A stretch of 64,000 nt of DNA, taken from the NCBI GenBank assembly GCA_024803745.1, contig JANJXV010000262.1, forward strand, positions 1,116,001 through 1,180,000, read 5' to 3'. The notes beneath the pieces are model-generated. The model was given only the letters and a program-made list of their open reading frames with translations, searched no databases and was not told the DNA's origin. Shown one piece after another: positions 20,853-33,820 of this stretch (the stretch's first letter is position 1; the number at the start of each line of letters is the position of its first letter). This stretch comes from Megascapheus bottae (Eukaryota > Chordata > Mammalia > Rodentia > Geomyidae). The translations under genes were made by a program, and so were the position numbers.

Positions 20853-21600
20853 GGAAAAAATTGGAGATTGGAGATGATTTTCTAAAAAGAATATATAGAA
20901 ATAGTAGTTCAAAATGTAGAAAGAAGTTCAACATTAACAGTCATGAGAAAAATTAAAATTACAATGAAATCATTACTTTAAGTATATTAATATAAATATA
21001 ATTTTAAACAAAAAGATCCACATACACACACACAAACACACACACACACACACGCATACAAAAAAACAACTTTCAAAGTCTAACTATTACTGGGAAGGTA
21101 GTGAGAAGAAGTAGAACTTTGGAATAGTTCTGCAAGGAATATAAAACAATCAAAAATTGCGTGGAGAGTGCTAAAAAAAGTACTAAATATAGATTTACAT
21201 AGAAATATGGTCCAACACTTCTATTTCTAGATTTGTACCTAATGGAAGAGAAAGCAGAGACTAGAACAAATATGTGGAGAATCCATTCACAACTATTAAT
21301 AATAATCCAAAGATAGAAATATGCAAAACAATGCATTGAAAAGGAAGAACATTTTACTATATTTTACAGATGAATCTTGATTACAGTAAACTAAAAATAC
21401 AGCAGTCATAAAGGAAGAGCTAGGGTATGTTTTCCCTTCCAGAGCTTCCAAGGATCAACAAACCCTTAGAGCCAAAAAGCACGATGGTTCAAGAGAATGG
21501 AGTAGAGAGGAACAGGAGCTGAATGTTTAATGATTATACATGGAAGATGAAAATTGCTCTAGATGGGTAGAATGAAGAGAGAACTGTACCCTAAACAATG
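20853..21600. other. AT-rich sequence with a (CA)n tract; no gene seen
   Basis: An AT-rich stretch holding a CA microsatellite at about 21023-21055. The minus-strand frame at 21073-21336 is hydrophobic but AT-driven and has no domain. Nothing else recognised. Confidence 0.5.
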
Positions 21601-21714
21601 GTTATGTAGCCACACAGGATGGGACACACCTATACTCTCTGATCTTGGGAAACTCAAGAAGTATTTCTAGCCATCCTGGATGCATGGAAAGATCTATCAT
21701 AAAAACTAATGTGG

Positions 21715-22135
21715 AGGGGCTGGGAGTTTGGCATAGTTGTAGAGTGCTTGTATGAAGACGAAGGTTCAATTCCGCAGTACCACATACACAGAAAAAACCA
21801 GAAGTAGTGCTGTGGCTCAAGTAGAAGATCACTAGGGTTGAGGAAAGCTGAAGGACAGTGTTTAAACCGAGTTTAAAAAAAAACCAGAAAGCTGAGCATG
21901 ATGGGGTGGTGGCTCACTTCTATAATCCTAGATACTCAGGAGGCTGAGATCTGAGGATCAAGGTTTAAAGCCATCCTGGCACAAAAAGACCTGAGACTCT
22001 TATCTCCAATTTACCTTTAGAAAATGGGAAGTGGGGCTTGGCTCCAGGGTAAGGTGGTAGCCTGGAGTTGAAGAGCTCAGGGATAGTACCCAGGCTGAGA
22101 TCAAGATCTATGACCCACCAAAAAAAACCCAAAAA
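21715..22135 (+). mobile_element. ID-like SINE followed by composite SINE
   Basis: A forward ID-like SINE (about 21718-21890, with 'agttgtagagtgcttgtatg') is followed directly by a forward composite SINE (about 21893-22135, with 'gatactcaggaggctgagat' and 'agctcagggatagtacccag'). Confidence 0.82.
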
Positions 22136-22577
22136 ACAAAAATTATATGGAAAAATTTGGATTCTGTGAATTTTATCAGGCATTTAAATGTTTTTTGCTG
22201 TTGAAATAACAAATTGTTTGGAAATATTTTAAAAGTTTTTACCTAGAAATGTACACTACAAATGGAATTAATAACAAACACAAAATATGAAAAAGATACA
22301 AATTATCACAATATGGGTATCCTGCTTCTGTATCTTTCACTGACTCCTGTTCAAATGAGTCACATATTCTGAATCATTTCTCCCAGTCGATATATGCCAC
22401 ACATGTTAGCTTGTACTGAACTTCTTGGGAAATCAAAAGCAAATACTAAGCAAATGTGTGTTAGATTTTGTCAACAGTGATATTTCAAATATAAATCCCT
22501 ACTCATTGCATTATTTAATATGAATGCCGGAATCTAACTTACACTGGCAGTATCTTCAATCTTTTGAGAATCTTCAA
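22136..22577. other. Unique AT-rich sequence left of the L1 array
   Basis: No repeat or exon was recognised. It is the left neighbour of the L1 array; the break into L1 is at about 22578. Confidence 0.45.
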
Positions 22578-22930
22578 AAGGGTGTGTAAATATTTAGGAT
22601 CGTTATGTCTTCCTGGAGGAAAGATCCCTTTAGTGGTATGTAGTAACCTTCTTTGTCTTTTCTTACTAATTTTAGTTTGAAGTCTATTGTATCTGATATG
22701 AGGATGGCAACTCCAGCCTGTTTATGGGGGCAGTTAGCTTGACACAGTTTATTCCAACCTCTCACTTTCAAAAGATGATTGTTTTTGGGTAAGATGTGTC
22801 TCTTGAAGACAGCCGAACGATGGCTCTTGCTTTTTGATCCAACTAGACAGCCTATGCCGTTTAATTGGTGAGTTAAGTCCATTGATATTGAGAGTTAGGA
22901 TTGAGAGATATTTATTAGTTCCTACCATTT
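22574..22930 (-). pseudogene. L1 ORF2 N-terminal (endonuclease) fragment, unit A
   Basis: It starts at the ATG near 22925 (MVGTNKYLSILTL..., then NINGLNSPIKR), the usual L1 endonuclease start. After about 45 codons the frame shifts by one in the run around 22770-22790, and the continuation (KVRGWNKLCQANCPHKQAGV, ILISDTIDFKLK) is read in the other frame. The same shift is in unit B. The ORF is cut at 22578. Confidence 0.85.
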
Positions 22931-24700
22931 TTAAAAGCTTTTAGTAGGGCCTGTGTCTTGACAGTTCTTGTGGTCCTTAGATGGTATGCTGTTTAGGTAC
23001 CTTTTCTTTCCCTATATTGCATTTATTTTGGTTTTCTATGTATAGAGCATCTTTGAGAATTCTCTGTAGTGTTGGTTTTGTTTCAACATATTGTTGCAGC
23101 TTTTCCCTGGAATGGAATGTTTTTATTGTTCCCTCAGTTATGAATGAGAGCTTAGCTGGCTACAGTATTCTTGGTTGGTAGTTATTTGATTTAAGGGCAT
23201 GACATATATGCTTCCAGTCACTTCGTGCTTGCATGGTCTCTGCTGAGAAATCTGGGGTTATTCTGATTGGTTTGCCTTTATAGGTTACTGATCCCTTTTC
23301 CCTGGCTGCCTTTAGGATCTTTCCTTTCGTTTCTATTGATCCAGTTTGGATCACAATGTGGCGGTGCGATGTTCTTTTCTGTTCAGATCTGTTTGGGGTT
23401 CTAAAAGCTTCTCGTATCTGGATAGGTCTGCCCTTGTGGATATTTGGGAAATTATCTGAGATGATTCCCTGAAGTATACTTCCAATACCATTGACCTCTT
23501 TCTCCAGGCCCTCCTCAATACCAACTAGCCTTAAATTAGGCTTTCTAATTGCATCTTGGACCTCCTGAAGCGCTCTCTCATATTTCCTAGATTTGGATTG
23601 ACCCATTTTCTGTTCTTTCTCTATAACACCTAAATTATTTCAGCCCCGGATATTCTCTCCTCTGCAATGTCTAACCTGCTATCAAAGCTATCTACTTTAT
23701 TTTTCATCTCCCTTGCTTCTAATTGCTCACTTTTGATGCCTTGCATCTCTTTTTTTAGATCATGTGTGGATTTCTTTATCTCCTTGATTTCCTTTTGCGT
23801 GGTTAGCTCAGTAGCTTTATTTTCGTTGGACATTTGCTGGAGTTTGGTCACGTTTTTATTTGTGGATTCTATGAATTCATCCATCTTTCTTTGAAAAACC
23901 TTTATTATGGCCTCCCTTATGGCTTCTCCTTTTCACTTATCACCTTGTTTTTGCTTCCCTCTTGTTCAGCTATGGCTTCCTCCATTATCTCTTCGTATAT
24001 ATTTTCACATTTTTCATTAATGATGTTTATCAATTGCATTTGTGTAGCACTTGGAAGACTCTCCTCCAGGTTTGCCAGTGACTGTTCCATTATCTGTTTA
24101 CAATGGGTGGGGGATGATGTTTCTTGATTTGACTTTTTTCTTGAGTTCTTTGTTCAGCCCATTTGAAAATGGGAGCAAGATTACTACTAAATACGATTAT
24201 ACTTTTTCAGATATAACCAACCTAGACCTCTGTAGCTGGCAGACACTAGATGTTCACAAGTTTTGATAGGTATTATCACTCTTTCTTTTTGTGCACTTAC
24301 AGACCAGCCTAATACAACCACTGATAAGCGATTTATACCCAAAACAATAAGCCTCTCAATCCAATCTCTATTGTCTTTAAGTCCCTCTGAGCCTAGAGAA
24401 TAATTAATCACCTACATATATAATATTGCTCAACAGCCATCAAGTGTAGATCCGTGTATTATAAGGGTTGAAAGACGAGCAGAGGTCCAGAGATAGAAAA
24501 AAAGAATGAGACAGGACAGGGGAAGTACAAGAGGATTAACGTAGGAGTGTAAAAATATTGCAGTAAAAAAAAAAGGAATAGCCTAAGGATAACTGACCTA
24601 ACTTAGTAAATAGGTAGCATATTTAAGTACAAAGTTTGGAAAGTATTAGAATAAAACTTAAGTGTTGCTGCACGACTAGCTCTTAGCCCAACCAGTGGCC
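22578..24700 (-). mobile_element. L1 unit A, missing its 3-prime part
   Basis: Contains, from high to low coordinate, a 5-prime UTR-like region, ORF1 and the first part of ORF2 (endonuclease region). The sequence stops matching L1 at about 22578, inside ORF2. Loss of the 3-prime part is not how L1 truncates on insertion, so this edge is a DNA rearrangement breakpoint. Confidence 0.88.
23160..24140 (-). pseudogene. L1 ORF1, unit A (broken)
   Basis: The C-terminal RNA-binding part (148 codons, 23160-23606) includes KPNLRLVGIEEG and RTSHRHIVIQTG-type RRM/CTD motifs of mammalian ORF1p. The coiled-coil part is at 23630-23884. A one-base deletion near 23638 separates the frames. Unit A does not carry the 4-base deletion (about 23615) shared by units B and C. 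ORF1p is the RNA-binding chaperone of the L1 particle. Confidence 0.85.
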
Positions 24701-24847
24701 TCACAGTGGACCATGGGATGGATCTGTTTTTCTTCTCTACGTTGAGGGAAAGGGGTATTTCACAAGATGCAGAAGGGAAGATTTCAGAAGCAAATGCTGT
24801 GAGTGAATTAGCTAGAAAAAAGCATTTTTATTTTCTTTTATCTTTCT

Positions 24848-25020
24848 GCCAGTCTTGGGACTTGAATTCAGGGCCTGAGCACTGTTTTCTCAAGTCTAGC
24901 CCTGTGCCACTTGAGCCACAGTGCCACATCTAGATTTTCTATATATGTGATACTGAGCAATCAAACTCAGATCTTCATGGATGCTAGGCAAGCACTCTAC
25001 CACTATGCCAAACTCTCAAC
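24848..25020 (-). mobile_element. ID-like SINE in flank A
   Basis: Reversed, with 'gcaagcactctaccactatg' near the end. Its orthologous insertions in units B and C are at 32203-32390 and 37154-37340. Relative to them it lacks about 8 bases in the middle. Confidence 0.85.
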
Positions 25021-25189
25021 CATGACATAGTAATTATAAAGTCATCATCACTAATTCTTCTGTGTTTTTCCCTCTTGTATTTTTTACACATGACAGCAAA
25101 GCTAATTATCAGGAACAAAATTGATTAGGATACAGAAACCTAATAATATCCTAGTATATTGACGTCAAAAATATGTGCAAAGTGCCCTG

Positions 25190-25380
25190 TGTGTTTGACC
25201 TAGTGGTAGAGTCCTTGGCTACCCCGCAAAAATACACAGGTTTGATTCCTCATTACAACATACATAGAAAACACTGCAAGTGGTGCTGTGGCTCGGTGGG
25301 ACATCAAAAGCCCGAAGAAAGCCCAAGAACAATGTTCACACTCTGAGGTCAAGTCCCAAGACTAGCAAAAACAAAAAAAA
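25190..25380 (+). mobile_element. ID-like SINE in flank A, diverged
   Basis: Forward: 'gacctagtggtagagtcctt' head, 'gtggtgctgtggctcggtgg' middle, A-rich tail. The same insertion is at 32640-32830 and 37605-37797 and, inverted, at 6528-6722. Confidence 0.8.
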
Positions 25381-26424
25381 TTCGACAATGGGCAAAATGC
25401 AGGCTGAGAAGGCACTGTGAAGCAAATGTTTTGTAAAGGATGAGGGCAATATTGACCCTTAAGTTTGGATCTTACCTAAGAAAGGCTCCTTGAGCCTGAG
25501 ACCAGACTGGTAGTTGGGCCTAGTGGAAGACATTGGGATTGGACAAATAAGGTGTGCTGTATACTACATCCACATGTATATTGTGAGACTGGAGGAGAGA
25601 TTCAGCCTCCAGTATGTCTTTGGTGAGGTCTTCTGTGAGCAAGGATCTTTGGCCATTGGGCCCTGAAAGGTGACCCTGCCTCCCTCACAATGCAACAGAA
25701 TATGGAACCCTGGTAACCAAGCCACTGTAACTTACAACCAGCTCAAGCCAGCTCACTTGGCCTGTGGCTCAGGAGGAAGAAAGATGTCGCTGTGCTGTTG
25801 CCAAAGGTCAGGAAACTCGAGTCTCAGGCATGGAAGTTGTGGATGTCTTACTCGAAGATGTACATGCTAGATCATTGCCAAGCCACAAATCCAGTATAAC
25901 AGAACTTTCTCTAAGAAGAAGGCCAGGAAAATCCAGGGCAACCAGATGAGGTAAATTTCTAAGAAGAAATGTATTTGACCCCATCATCCTCCCCACACAC
26001 TACAACTTTCTTTTTTTTCATTTTTTTATTGTAATTAGTAAAAGGGTTAGATGATATTTGCCAGATAGAAGGTGCATTAATTCACATACATTGATACCCT
26101 TTCCCATGTCTTGGTACCCATTTCCCTCCAACCCCACACCCCCCACCCGTCTTGGTTTTCCCCCCTTCCCTATCAAATTTCAAATATCCAAATACAAATA
26201 AATTCAATATATCAGATAACAAAGTGAGATACTATACCAATATGGGATAACCAAGGGACAGCAAGCGAGATGAGAGACAACATAGTACATTAAGGACAAC
26301 AATCATTCATTATATGGCTTTTGTGTCAATATCCTGGAGGTCCTTTCAATTAGCTTCACATTATATGGCCTTATATATGGCCTTTTGCTCTATTGACAAT
26401 CTCTGTTAGCAGAGCCCAAGGTTT

Positions 26425-29400
26425 CTACTGATTATGAGGAATGAGGGAAACTACTGAGCCTAAGATCCTTTGAGTCTGGCTTACTTCACTTAATATGATT
26501 TGTTCTAAGTCTTTCCATTTCCTAACAAATGGGGCGATGTCATTCTTTCTGACAGCAGCATAGAATTCCATTGTGTACAAATACCACAACTTGTTGATCC
26601 ACTCATCAACTGAGGGACATCTGGGTTGGTTCCATATCTTTTCTATGGTGAATAGTGCTGCTATGGTGAATAGTGCTGCAATGAACATTGTTGTGCTAGT
26701 GGGTTTAGTATGCCCTTGTTTCTGGATTGTTGGGTAAATATGCCAAGTAGTGGAATTGCTGGCTCATAGGGGAGTTCTATGTTTAGCCTTTTGAGGCACT
26801 GCGACACTGTTTTCCATAGTGGTTGAACGAGTTTGCACTCCCACCAACAGTGTAGTAGTGATCCCTCCTGGCCACATCCCCTCCAGCATCTGTTGTTATT
26901 CGTTTTCCTGATCCTGGCCATTCTAACTGGAGTGAGGTGGAATCTTAGAGTTGTTTTTATTTGCATTTCTTTTATGACCAGAGATGTGGAGCATTTCTTC
27001 ATGTGTCTATAGGCCATTTTTGTTTCTTCTTCAGAGAAGACTCTCTTAAGTCTTTGGCCCATTTTTAATGGGATGGTTGTTACTTTGGAGGTTAATTTTG
27101 GAGTGATTCAATTTTTTGAGTTGTTGATATATTTTAGATATGAGGCCTTGGTTCGTTGGTTGGTTGGTGAAGATCTTCTCCCACTCTGTAGGCTTCCTTA
27201 TTAGTTTACTAGCTATATCCGTTGCCATACAAAAGCTCTGCAGTTGAATGCAGTCCCACTTATCCAGCCTTTTTCTGATTTGTTGTGATTCTTGGTCCTT
27301 ATTAAGAAAGTTTCGACCTGTGCCAAGGAGGCCTAGTGTATCTCCTATTACTTCCTGTAAACTTTTCAGTGTGTCAGCTTTTACCTCCACGTCTTTGATC
27401 AATTTGGAGTTAATTCTAGTGCAAGGTGACAAAGAAGGATCCAATTTAGTTTTCTGCAGGTGTTTAACCAGTTCTGCCAGCACAACTTGTTGAAGAGGCT
27501 ATCTTTCTTCCATTCTATTTTTTTGGCTCCCTGGTCAAAGATTAGGTGGCCCTAGGTCTGTGGTTTAATATCTGGGTCCGCAGTTCTATTCTATTGGGCT
27601 TCAGGCCTGTTCTTGTGCCAGTACCAAGCTGTTTTGAGAATTATAGCTCTGTAATAGAGTCTTAAGTTTGGAGTTGAAATTCCTCCAGCGCTGTTCTTTC
27701 TGCTAAGAAGTGTTTTTGCTATACGGGGTCTTTTATTATTCCATATGAAATTTTGAATTGCCTCTTCTATGTCTTTAAAGAATGACATTGGGATGTTGAT
27801 TGGTATTACATTGAATTTGTAGATAGCCCTTGGCAAGATTGTCATTTTCACAATGTTGATACTTCCAATCCGGGAGCATGGGAGGTTTTTCCATTTCCTT
27901 AGTTCTGCTTTAATTTCCTTTTTTAGGGTTTTAAAGTTTTCATCTAAACGGCCTTTACAGTCTTAGTTAAGCTAATTGCTAGGTACTTTATTTTCTTTGA
28001 GGCTATTGTGAAAGGATTTTCTTTCCTGATTATTGCCTCGTTCCTCTCAGTGTTGGCGTAAAGTAAGGCAGTTGATTTGTGAGGGTTGATTTTATGGCCT
28101 GCTACCCTTCCAAAGCTTTGAATCAGCTCAAGGAGCTTGGGAGTAGAGTCTATAGGATTCTTTAAATACACAATCATGTCATCTGCAAAGAGGGATAATT
28201 TTATTTCCTCTTTCCCTACTTGGATCCGCTTTATGCTTGCTTCTTGCCATATTGCACTGCCTAGGAATTCTAGTACTATGTTAAAAAGGAGTGGTGAGAG
28301 TGGGCATCCTTGTCTCGTTCCTGAATGTAGAGGGAATGGCTTTAGATTTTCACCATTAAGTATAATACTAGCAGTGGCTTTCTCATACACAGCCTTTATT
28401 ACATTGAGAAATGTTCCATGGATTCCTAGTTTCTCCACATATTTTAACATAAAGGGGTTTTGGATCTTGTCAAATGCCTTTTCCGCATCTATTGAGGCAA
28501 TCATGTGATTTTATCCCTGCTCCTGTTGATGTGTTGAATTATATTAATTTATTTGTGTATGTTGAACCAGCTTTGCCTCCCTGTGATGAATCCAGTTTGA
28601 TCATAGTGTATATTTTTTTTGATGAGTTGTTGTAGACGGTTGGCCAGTATTTTGTTGAGAAGTTTTGCATCGATGTTCATCAAAGAAATGGGTCTATAGT
28701 TCTCTTTCTTTGATGAATCTCTGTCTGGTTTGGGGATGAGGGATATACTGGCTTCGCAGAATGAGTTTGGTAAAGAACCTTCATTTTCAATTTCGTTGAA
28801 GAGCTTGAGGAGTATTGGTGTGAGCTCTGCTTTGAAGACCTTATAGAATTCAGCTGTGAATCCATCTGGCCCTGGGCTCTTTTTAAGTGGAAGTTGTCTA
28901 ATTTCCATTTCTATTTCAGAGCTTGAAATAGGTCTTTTGAGTTGGGTTAGCTCTTCTTGGTTCAGTGTGGGTATGTTAATATTGTCTAGGAATACATCCA
29001 TTTCTTCTAGATTCTCAAATTTGTTGGCATAAAGGTTTGAGAAGTATTCCCTCATGATATTCTTGATCTTGGTAATTTCTGTCGTGATATTACCATTTTC
29101 ATCTGCGATTTTTTTTATTTCGATATGCTCTCTTCTTTTTTTGGTAAGATTTGCTAAGGGCTTGTCAATTTTGTTAATTCTTTCAAGAACCAACTCCTTG
29201 TTTTGTTGATTATTTCTATAGATTTTTTTATTCCAAATCATTTAATTCTGCTTTGATCTTAATAATTTGCTTTCTCCTAATGGGTTTAGGGTTGGTTTGT
29301 TGCTCTTTTTCCAGGAGGTTAAGGTGAGACATTAATTAGTTGGTTTGCCATTTTTCCAACATGCTGTTGTAGGCACTCAGCGCTATAAATTTTCCTCTGA

Positions 29401-30283
29401 GTACTGCCTTTGTTGTGTCCCTAAGGAGTTGATATTTGTGTGCTCCTTATTGTTAAATTTCATAAACAGTTGGATATCTGTTCTGATCTCTTCGATTACC
29501 CATTGTTTTTGATTCAACAATGTGTTGTTCAGTCTCCATGAGTTACAGGGTTTTCTTTGGTGGAGATGTGTGTTCAGCTCCAATTTGATGCCTTTATGGT
29601 CTAAGGGTGTGCATGGAATTATTTCAGTGTTTCTGAATCTGTCCAGGTTTGCTTTATGGCCTAAGATGTGGTCTATATTGGAAAATGTTCCATGTGCTGC
29701 TGAGAAAAACGTATATTGTGATGTTACTGGGTGGAATATTCTGCAGATGTCTGTTAGATCTAGTTGGTCTATATAGTTGTTCAGTTCTAAGGTTTCTCTG
29801 TTGAGTTTTTGCCTTGTTGATCTGTCCATAGGTGAGAGTGGTGTGTTAAACTCACAAACAATCACTGTATTTCGATCTATGTATGGTTTCATTGTAAGTA
29901 AAGTTTGCTTGATGAAGTTTGGAGCTCCAGGAATGGGTGTGTAAATATTTAGGATCGTTATGTCTTCCTGGAGGAAAGATCCCTTTAGTAGTATGTAGTA
30001 ACCTTCTTTGTCTTTTCTTACTAATTTTAGTTTGAAGTCTATTGTATGTGATATGAGGATGGCAACTCCAGCCTGTTTATGGGGGCAGTTAGCTTGATAG
30101 AGTTTATTCCAACCTCTCACTTTCAAAAGATGATTGTTTTTGGGTAAGATGTGTCTCTTGAAGACAGCAGAACGATGGCTCTTGATTTTTGATCCAACTA
30201 GACAACCTATGCCGTTTAATTGGAGAGTTAAGTCCATTGATATTGAGAGTTAGGATTGAGAGATATTTATTAGTTCCTACCAT
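26425..30283 (-). pseudogene. L1 ORF2, unit B (broken)
   Basis: Starts MVGTNKYLS at 30283. The endonuclease region follows, with GWNKLYQANCPHKQAGVAIL and ILNIYTPIPGAP (29383-30237). Reverse-transcriptase blocks lie at 28549-29241 ([34 protein letters not shown]) and 27944-28504 ([12 protein letters not shown] and the catalytic FADDMIVYL). The C-terminal region with the cysteine-containing end ([21 protein letters not shown]) is at 26661-27483. At least six frame changes or stops separate these blocks. One is a frameshift near codon 45 shared with unit A. The enzyme would normally nick target DNA and reverse transcribe L1 RNA. Confidence 0.92.
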
Positions 30284-30514
30284 TTTTAAAAGCTTTTAGT
30301 AGGGCCTGTGTCTTGACAGTTCTTGTGGTCCTTAGATGGTATGCTGTTTAGGTGCCTTTTCTTTCCCTATATTGCATTTATTTTGGTTTTCTATGTATAG
30401 AGCATCTTCGAGAATTCTCTGTAGTTTTGGTTTTGTTTCGACATATTGTTGCAGCTTTTCCCTGGAATGGAATGTTTTTATTGTTCCCTCAGTTATGAAT
30501 GAGAGCTTAGCTGG

Positions 30515-31515
30515 CTACAGTATTCTTGGTTGGTAGTTATTTGATTTAAGGGCATGACATATATGCTTCCAGTCACTTCGTGCTTGCATGGTCTCTGCTG
30601 AGAAATCTGGGGTTATTCTTATTGGTTTGCCTTTGTAGGTTACTGATCCCTTTTCCCTGGCTGCCTTTAGGATCTTTCCTTTCGTTTCTATTGATCCAGT
30701 TCGGATCACAATGTGGCGGTGGGATGTTCTTTTCTGGTCAGGTCTGTTTGGGGTTCTAAAAGCTTCTCGTATCTGGATGGGCTTGCCCTTCTGGATATTG
30801 GGGAAATTATCTGAGATGATTCCCTGAAGTATATTTCCAATACCATTGACCTCTTTCTCCACGCCCTCCTCAATACCAACTAGCCTTAAATTAGGCTTCC
30901 TAATTGTATATTGGACCTCCTGAAGCGCTCTCTCATATTTCCTAGATTTGGATTGACTCATTTTCTGTTCTTTATAATACCTAAATTATCTTCAGCCACG
31001 GAAATTCTCTCCTCTGCATTGTCTAACCTGCTATCAAAGCTATCTACTGTATTTCTCATCTCCCTTGCTTCTAATTGCTTACTTTTGATGCCTTGCATGT
31101 CTTGTTTTAGATCATGTATGGATTTCTTTATCTCCTTGATTTCCTTTTGAGTGATTAGCTCAGTAGCTTTATTTTCTTTGGACATTTGCTGGAGTTTGGT
31201 CACGTTTTTATTTGTGGATTCTATGAATTCATGCATCTTTCTTTGAAAAACCTTTATTATGGCCTCCTTTATGGCTTCTTCTTTTTCACTTATCACCTTG
31301 TTTTTGCTTTCCCCTTGTTCAGCTATGGCTTCCTCCATTATCTCTTTCTTTATATTTTCACATTTTTCATTAATGATGTTTATCAATTGCATTTGTGTAG
31401 CAATTGGAAGACTCTCCTCTAGGTTTGCCAGTGACAGTTCCATTGTCTATTTACATTGGGTGGGGGATGTTGTTTCTTGATTTGACATTTTTCTTGAGTT
31501 TCTTGTTCTGACCAT
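30515..31515 (-). pseudogene. L1 ORF1, unit B (broken)
   Basis: Two frames, 30515-30961 (RNA-binding part) and 30958-31443 (coiled-coil part), are separated by a 4-base deletion at about 30971-30980. An upstream TAG (about 31448) replaces the CAG that unit C keeps, cutting the first 25 or so codons. The coiled coil is rich in Lys/Glu heptads, for example KKSIHDLKQDMQGIKSKQLE. Confidence 0.88.
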
Positions 31516-32202
31516 TTGAAAATGGAAGCAAGATTACTACTAAATACGATTATACTTTTTCAGATATAACCAACCTAGACCTCTGTAACTGGCAGACACT
31601 AGATTTTCACAAGTTTTGATTGGTATTATCACTCTTTCTTTTTGTGCACTTACAGACCAGCCTAATACAACCACTGATAAGCGATTTATACCCAAAACAA
31701 TGAGCCTCTCAATCCAATCTCTATTGTCTTTAAGTCCCTCTGAGCCTAGAGAATAATTAACCACCTACATATACAATATTGCTCAACAGCCATCAAGTGT
31801 AGATCCGTGCAGTATAAGGGTTGAAAGACGAGCAGAGGTCCAGAGATAGAAAAAAAGAATGAGAGAGGTCAGGGGAGGTACAAGAGGATTAACGTAGGAG
31901 TGTAAGAATATTGTAGTAATGAAGAAAAGTTATAGAATAAGGATAACTGACCTAAGTTGGTAAGTAGGTAGCCTATTTGAGTACAAAGTTTGGAAAGTAT
32001 TAGAATAAAACTTATGTGTTGCTGCACGACTAGCTCTTAGCCCAACCAGTGGCCTCACAGTGGACCATGGGATGGATCTGTTTTTCTTGTCTACGCTGAA
32101 GGAAAGGGGTATTTCACAAGATGCAGAAGCGAGGATTTCAGAAGCAAATGCTGTGAGTGAATTAGCTCGTAAAAAGCATTTTTATTTTCTTTTATCTTTC
32201 TG

Positions 32203-32390
32203 CCAGTCTTGGGGCTTGAATTCAGGGCCTGAGCACTGTCCTCGGGTTTTCTCAAGTCTAGCCCTCTGCCACTTGAGCCACAGTGCCACATCTAGATTTT
32301 CTATCTAAGTGATACTGATCAATCAAACCCAGATCTTCATGGATGCTAGGCAAGCACTCTACCACTATGCCAAACTCTCAACCCTGACAT
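32203..32390 (-). mobile_element. ID-like SINE in flank B
   Basis: Reversed, from 'ctgccagtcttggggcttga' to 'gcaagcactctaccactatg'. Confidence 0.87.
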
Positions 32391-32403
32391 AGTAAGTATA
32401 AAG

Positions 32404-32434
<31 letters not shown>
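32404..32434. repeat. (CAT)n microsatellite, unit B
   Basis: About 10 CAT units. Unit C has about 16 (37352-37400). Unit A has only the first few because of a local deletion. Confidence 0.95.
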
Positions 32435-32639
32435 ATCCAAATATCCTTTCTCCTACAAAGAATGAACACTTAACTGTGTCTAATGCTTTTTTTAAATTTC
32501 ACTAATTCTTCTGTTTTTTCCCACTTGCATTTTTTACATATGACAGCAAAGCTAATCATCAGGAAAAAATTGATTAGGATACAGAAACCTAATAATATTC
32601 TAATAGATTGACGTCAAAAATATGTGCAAGATGCCCTGT

Positions 32640-32830
32640 GGGTTTGACCTAGTGGTAGAGTCCTTGGCTACCAAGCAGTAAGCCTCAGGTTTGATTCCTC
32701 ATTACCACATACATAGAAAACGCTGCAAGTGGTGCTGTGACTCGGTGGGACAGCTAAAGCCTAAAGAAAGCCCAAGAACAATGTTCAAACTCTGAGGTCA
32801 AGTCCCAAGACTAGCAAAAACAAAAAAAAA
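32640..32830 (+). mobile_element. ID-like SINE in flank B
   Basis: Forward, equivalent to the unit A insertion at 25190-25380. A-rich tail at about 32817-32830. Confidence 0.8.
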
Positions 32831-33820
32831 TTCGACAAAGGGCAAAATGCAGGCTGAGAAGGCACTGTGAAGCAAATGTTTTGTAAAGGATGAGGGCAAT
32901 ATTGACCCTTAAGTTTGGATCTTACATAAGAAAGCTCCTTGAGCCTGAGACCAGACTGGTAGTTGGGCCTAGTGGAAGACATTGGGATTGGACAAATAAG
33001 GTGTGCTGTATACTACATCCACATGTATATTGTGAGACTGGAGGAGAGATTCAGCCTCCAGTGTGTCATTGGTGAGGTCTTTTGTGAGCAAGGATCTTTG
33101 GTCATTGGGCCCTGAAAAGTGACCCTGCCTCCCTCACAATGGAACAGAATATGGAACCCTGGTAACCAAGCCACTGTAACTAACAACCAGCTCAAGCCAG
33201 CTCACTTGGCCTGTGGCTCAGGAGGAAGAAAGATGTCGCTGTGCTGTTGCCAAAGGTCAGGAAACTCCAGTCTCAGGCATGGAAGTTGTGGATGTCTTAC
33301 TCGAAGATGTACATGCTAGATCATTGCCAAGCCACAAATCTAGTATAACAGAACTTTCTCTAAGAAGAAAGCCAGGAAAATCCAGGGCAACCAGATGCGG
33401 TAAATTTCTAAGAAGAAATGTATTTGACCCCATCATCCTCCCCACACACTACAATTTTCTTTTTTTTCATTTTTTTTATTGTAATTAGTAAAAGGGTTAG
33501 ATGATATTTGCCAGATAGAAGGTGCATTAATTCACATACATTGATACCCTTTCCCATGTCTTGGTACCCATTTCCCTCCAACCCCACACCCCCCACCCGT
33601 CTTGGTTTTCCCCCCTTCCCTATCAAATTTCAAATATCCAAATACAAATAAATTCAATATATCAGATAACAAAGTGAGGTACTATACCAATATGGGATAA
33701 CCAAGGGACAGCAAGCGAGATGAGAGACAACATAGTACATTAAGGACAACAATCATTCATTATATGGCTTTTGTGTCAATATCCTGGAGGTCGTTTCAAT
33801 TAGCTTCACATTATATGGCC

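Larger units (their letters stand above)
24706..26004. repeat. Non-L1 flank, unit A
   Basis: Equivalent to 32060-33467 and 37011-38432. It holds a reversed ID-like SINE (24848-25020), a forward ID-like SINE (25190-25380) and the segment that matches 5940-6990 in inverted orientation. Unit A lacks about 85-90 bases (the CAT repeat and adjoining sequence near 25045) that B and C have. Reading frames here (25670-25996) have no known domain. Confidence 0.85.
26005..32050 (-). mobile_element. L1 unit B, essentially full length
   Basis: The 3-prime end is marked by a poly-T (reverse of the A-tail) at about 26009-26028. It is followed by the 3-prime UTR (to about 26424), ORF2 (to 30283), the inter-ORF gap, ORF1 (30515-31515) and a 5-prime UTR-like region to somewhere around 31.9-32.1 kb. 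The exact 5-prime end cannot be fixed by eye. Frames are broken in several places, so the element is not mobile. Confidence 0.92.
32060..33467. repeat. Non-L1 flank, unit B
   Basis: Contains a reversed ID-like SINE (32203-32390), a CAT repeat of about 10 units (32404-32434), a forward ID-like SINE (32640-32830) and the 32.85-33.44 kb segment homologous, inverted, to 5940-6500. Confidence 0.85.

Noticed and set aside
22981..24266. Plus-strand hydrophobic frames that look like membrane proteins (also at 30336-31480 and 35287-36570)
   Set aside because: They are antisense to L1 ORF1 and the ORF2 start, and recur only because the L1 units recur.
25670..25996. A conserved small protein encoded in the array flanks (recurring at 33119-33488 and 38086-38412)
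   Set aside because: Overlapping frames of about 60 codons exist on both strands. They recur only because the flank was duplicated, and the diverged inverted relative at 5940-6260 does not keep a consistent frame.
26005..32050. Active, mobile L1
   Set aside because: Both ORFs of unit B carry several frameshifts and stops; unit C lacks the catalytic core; A and D are truncated.
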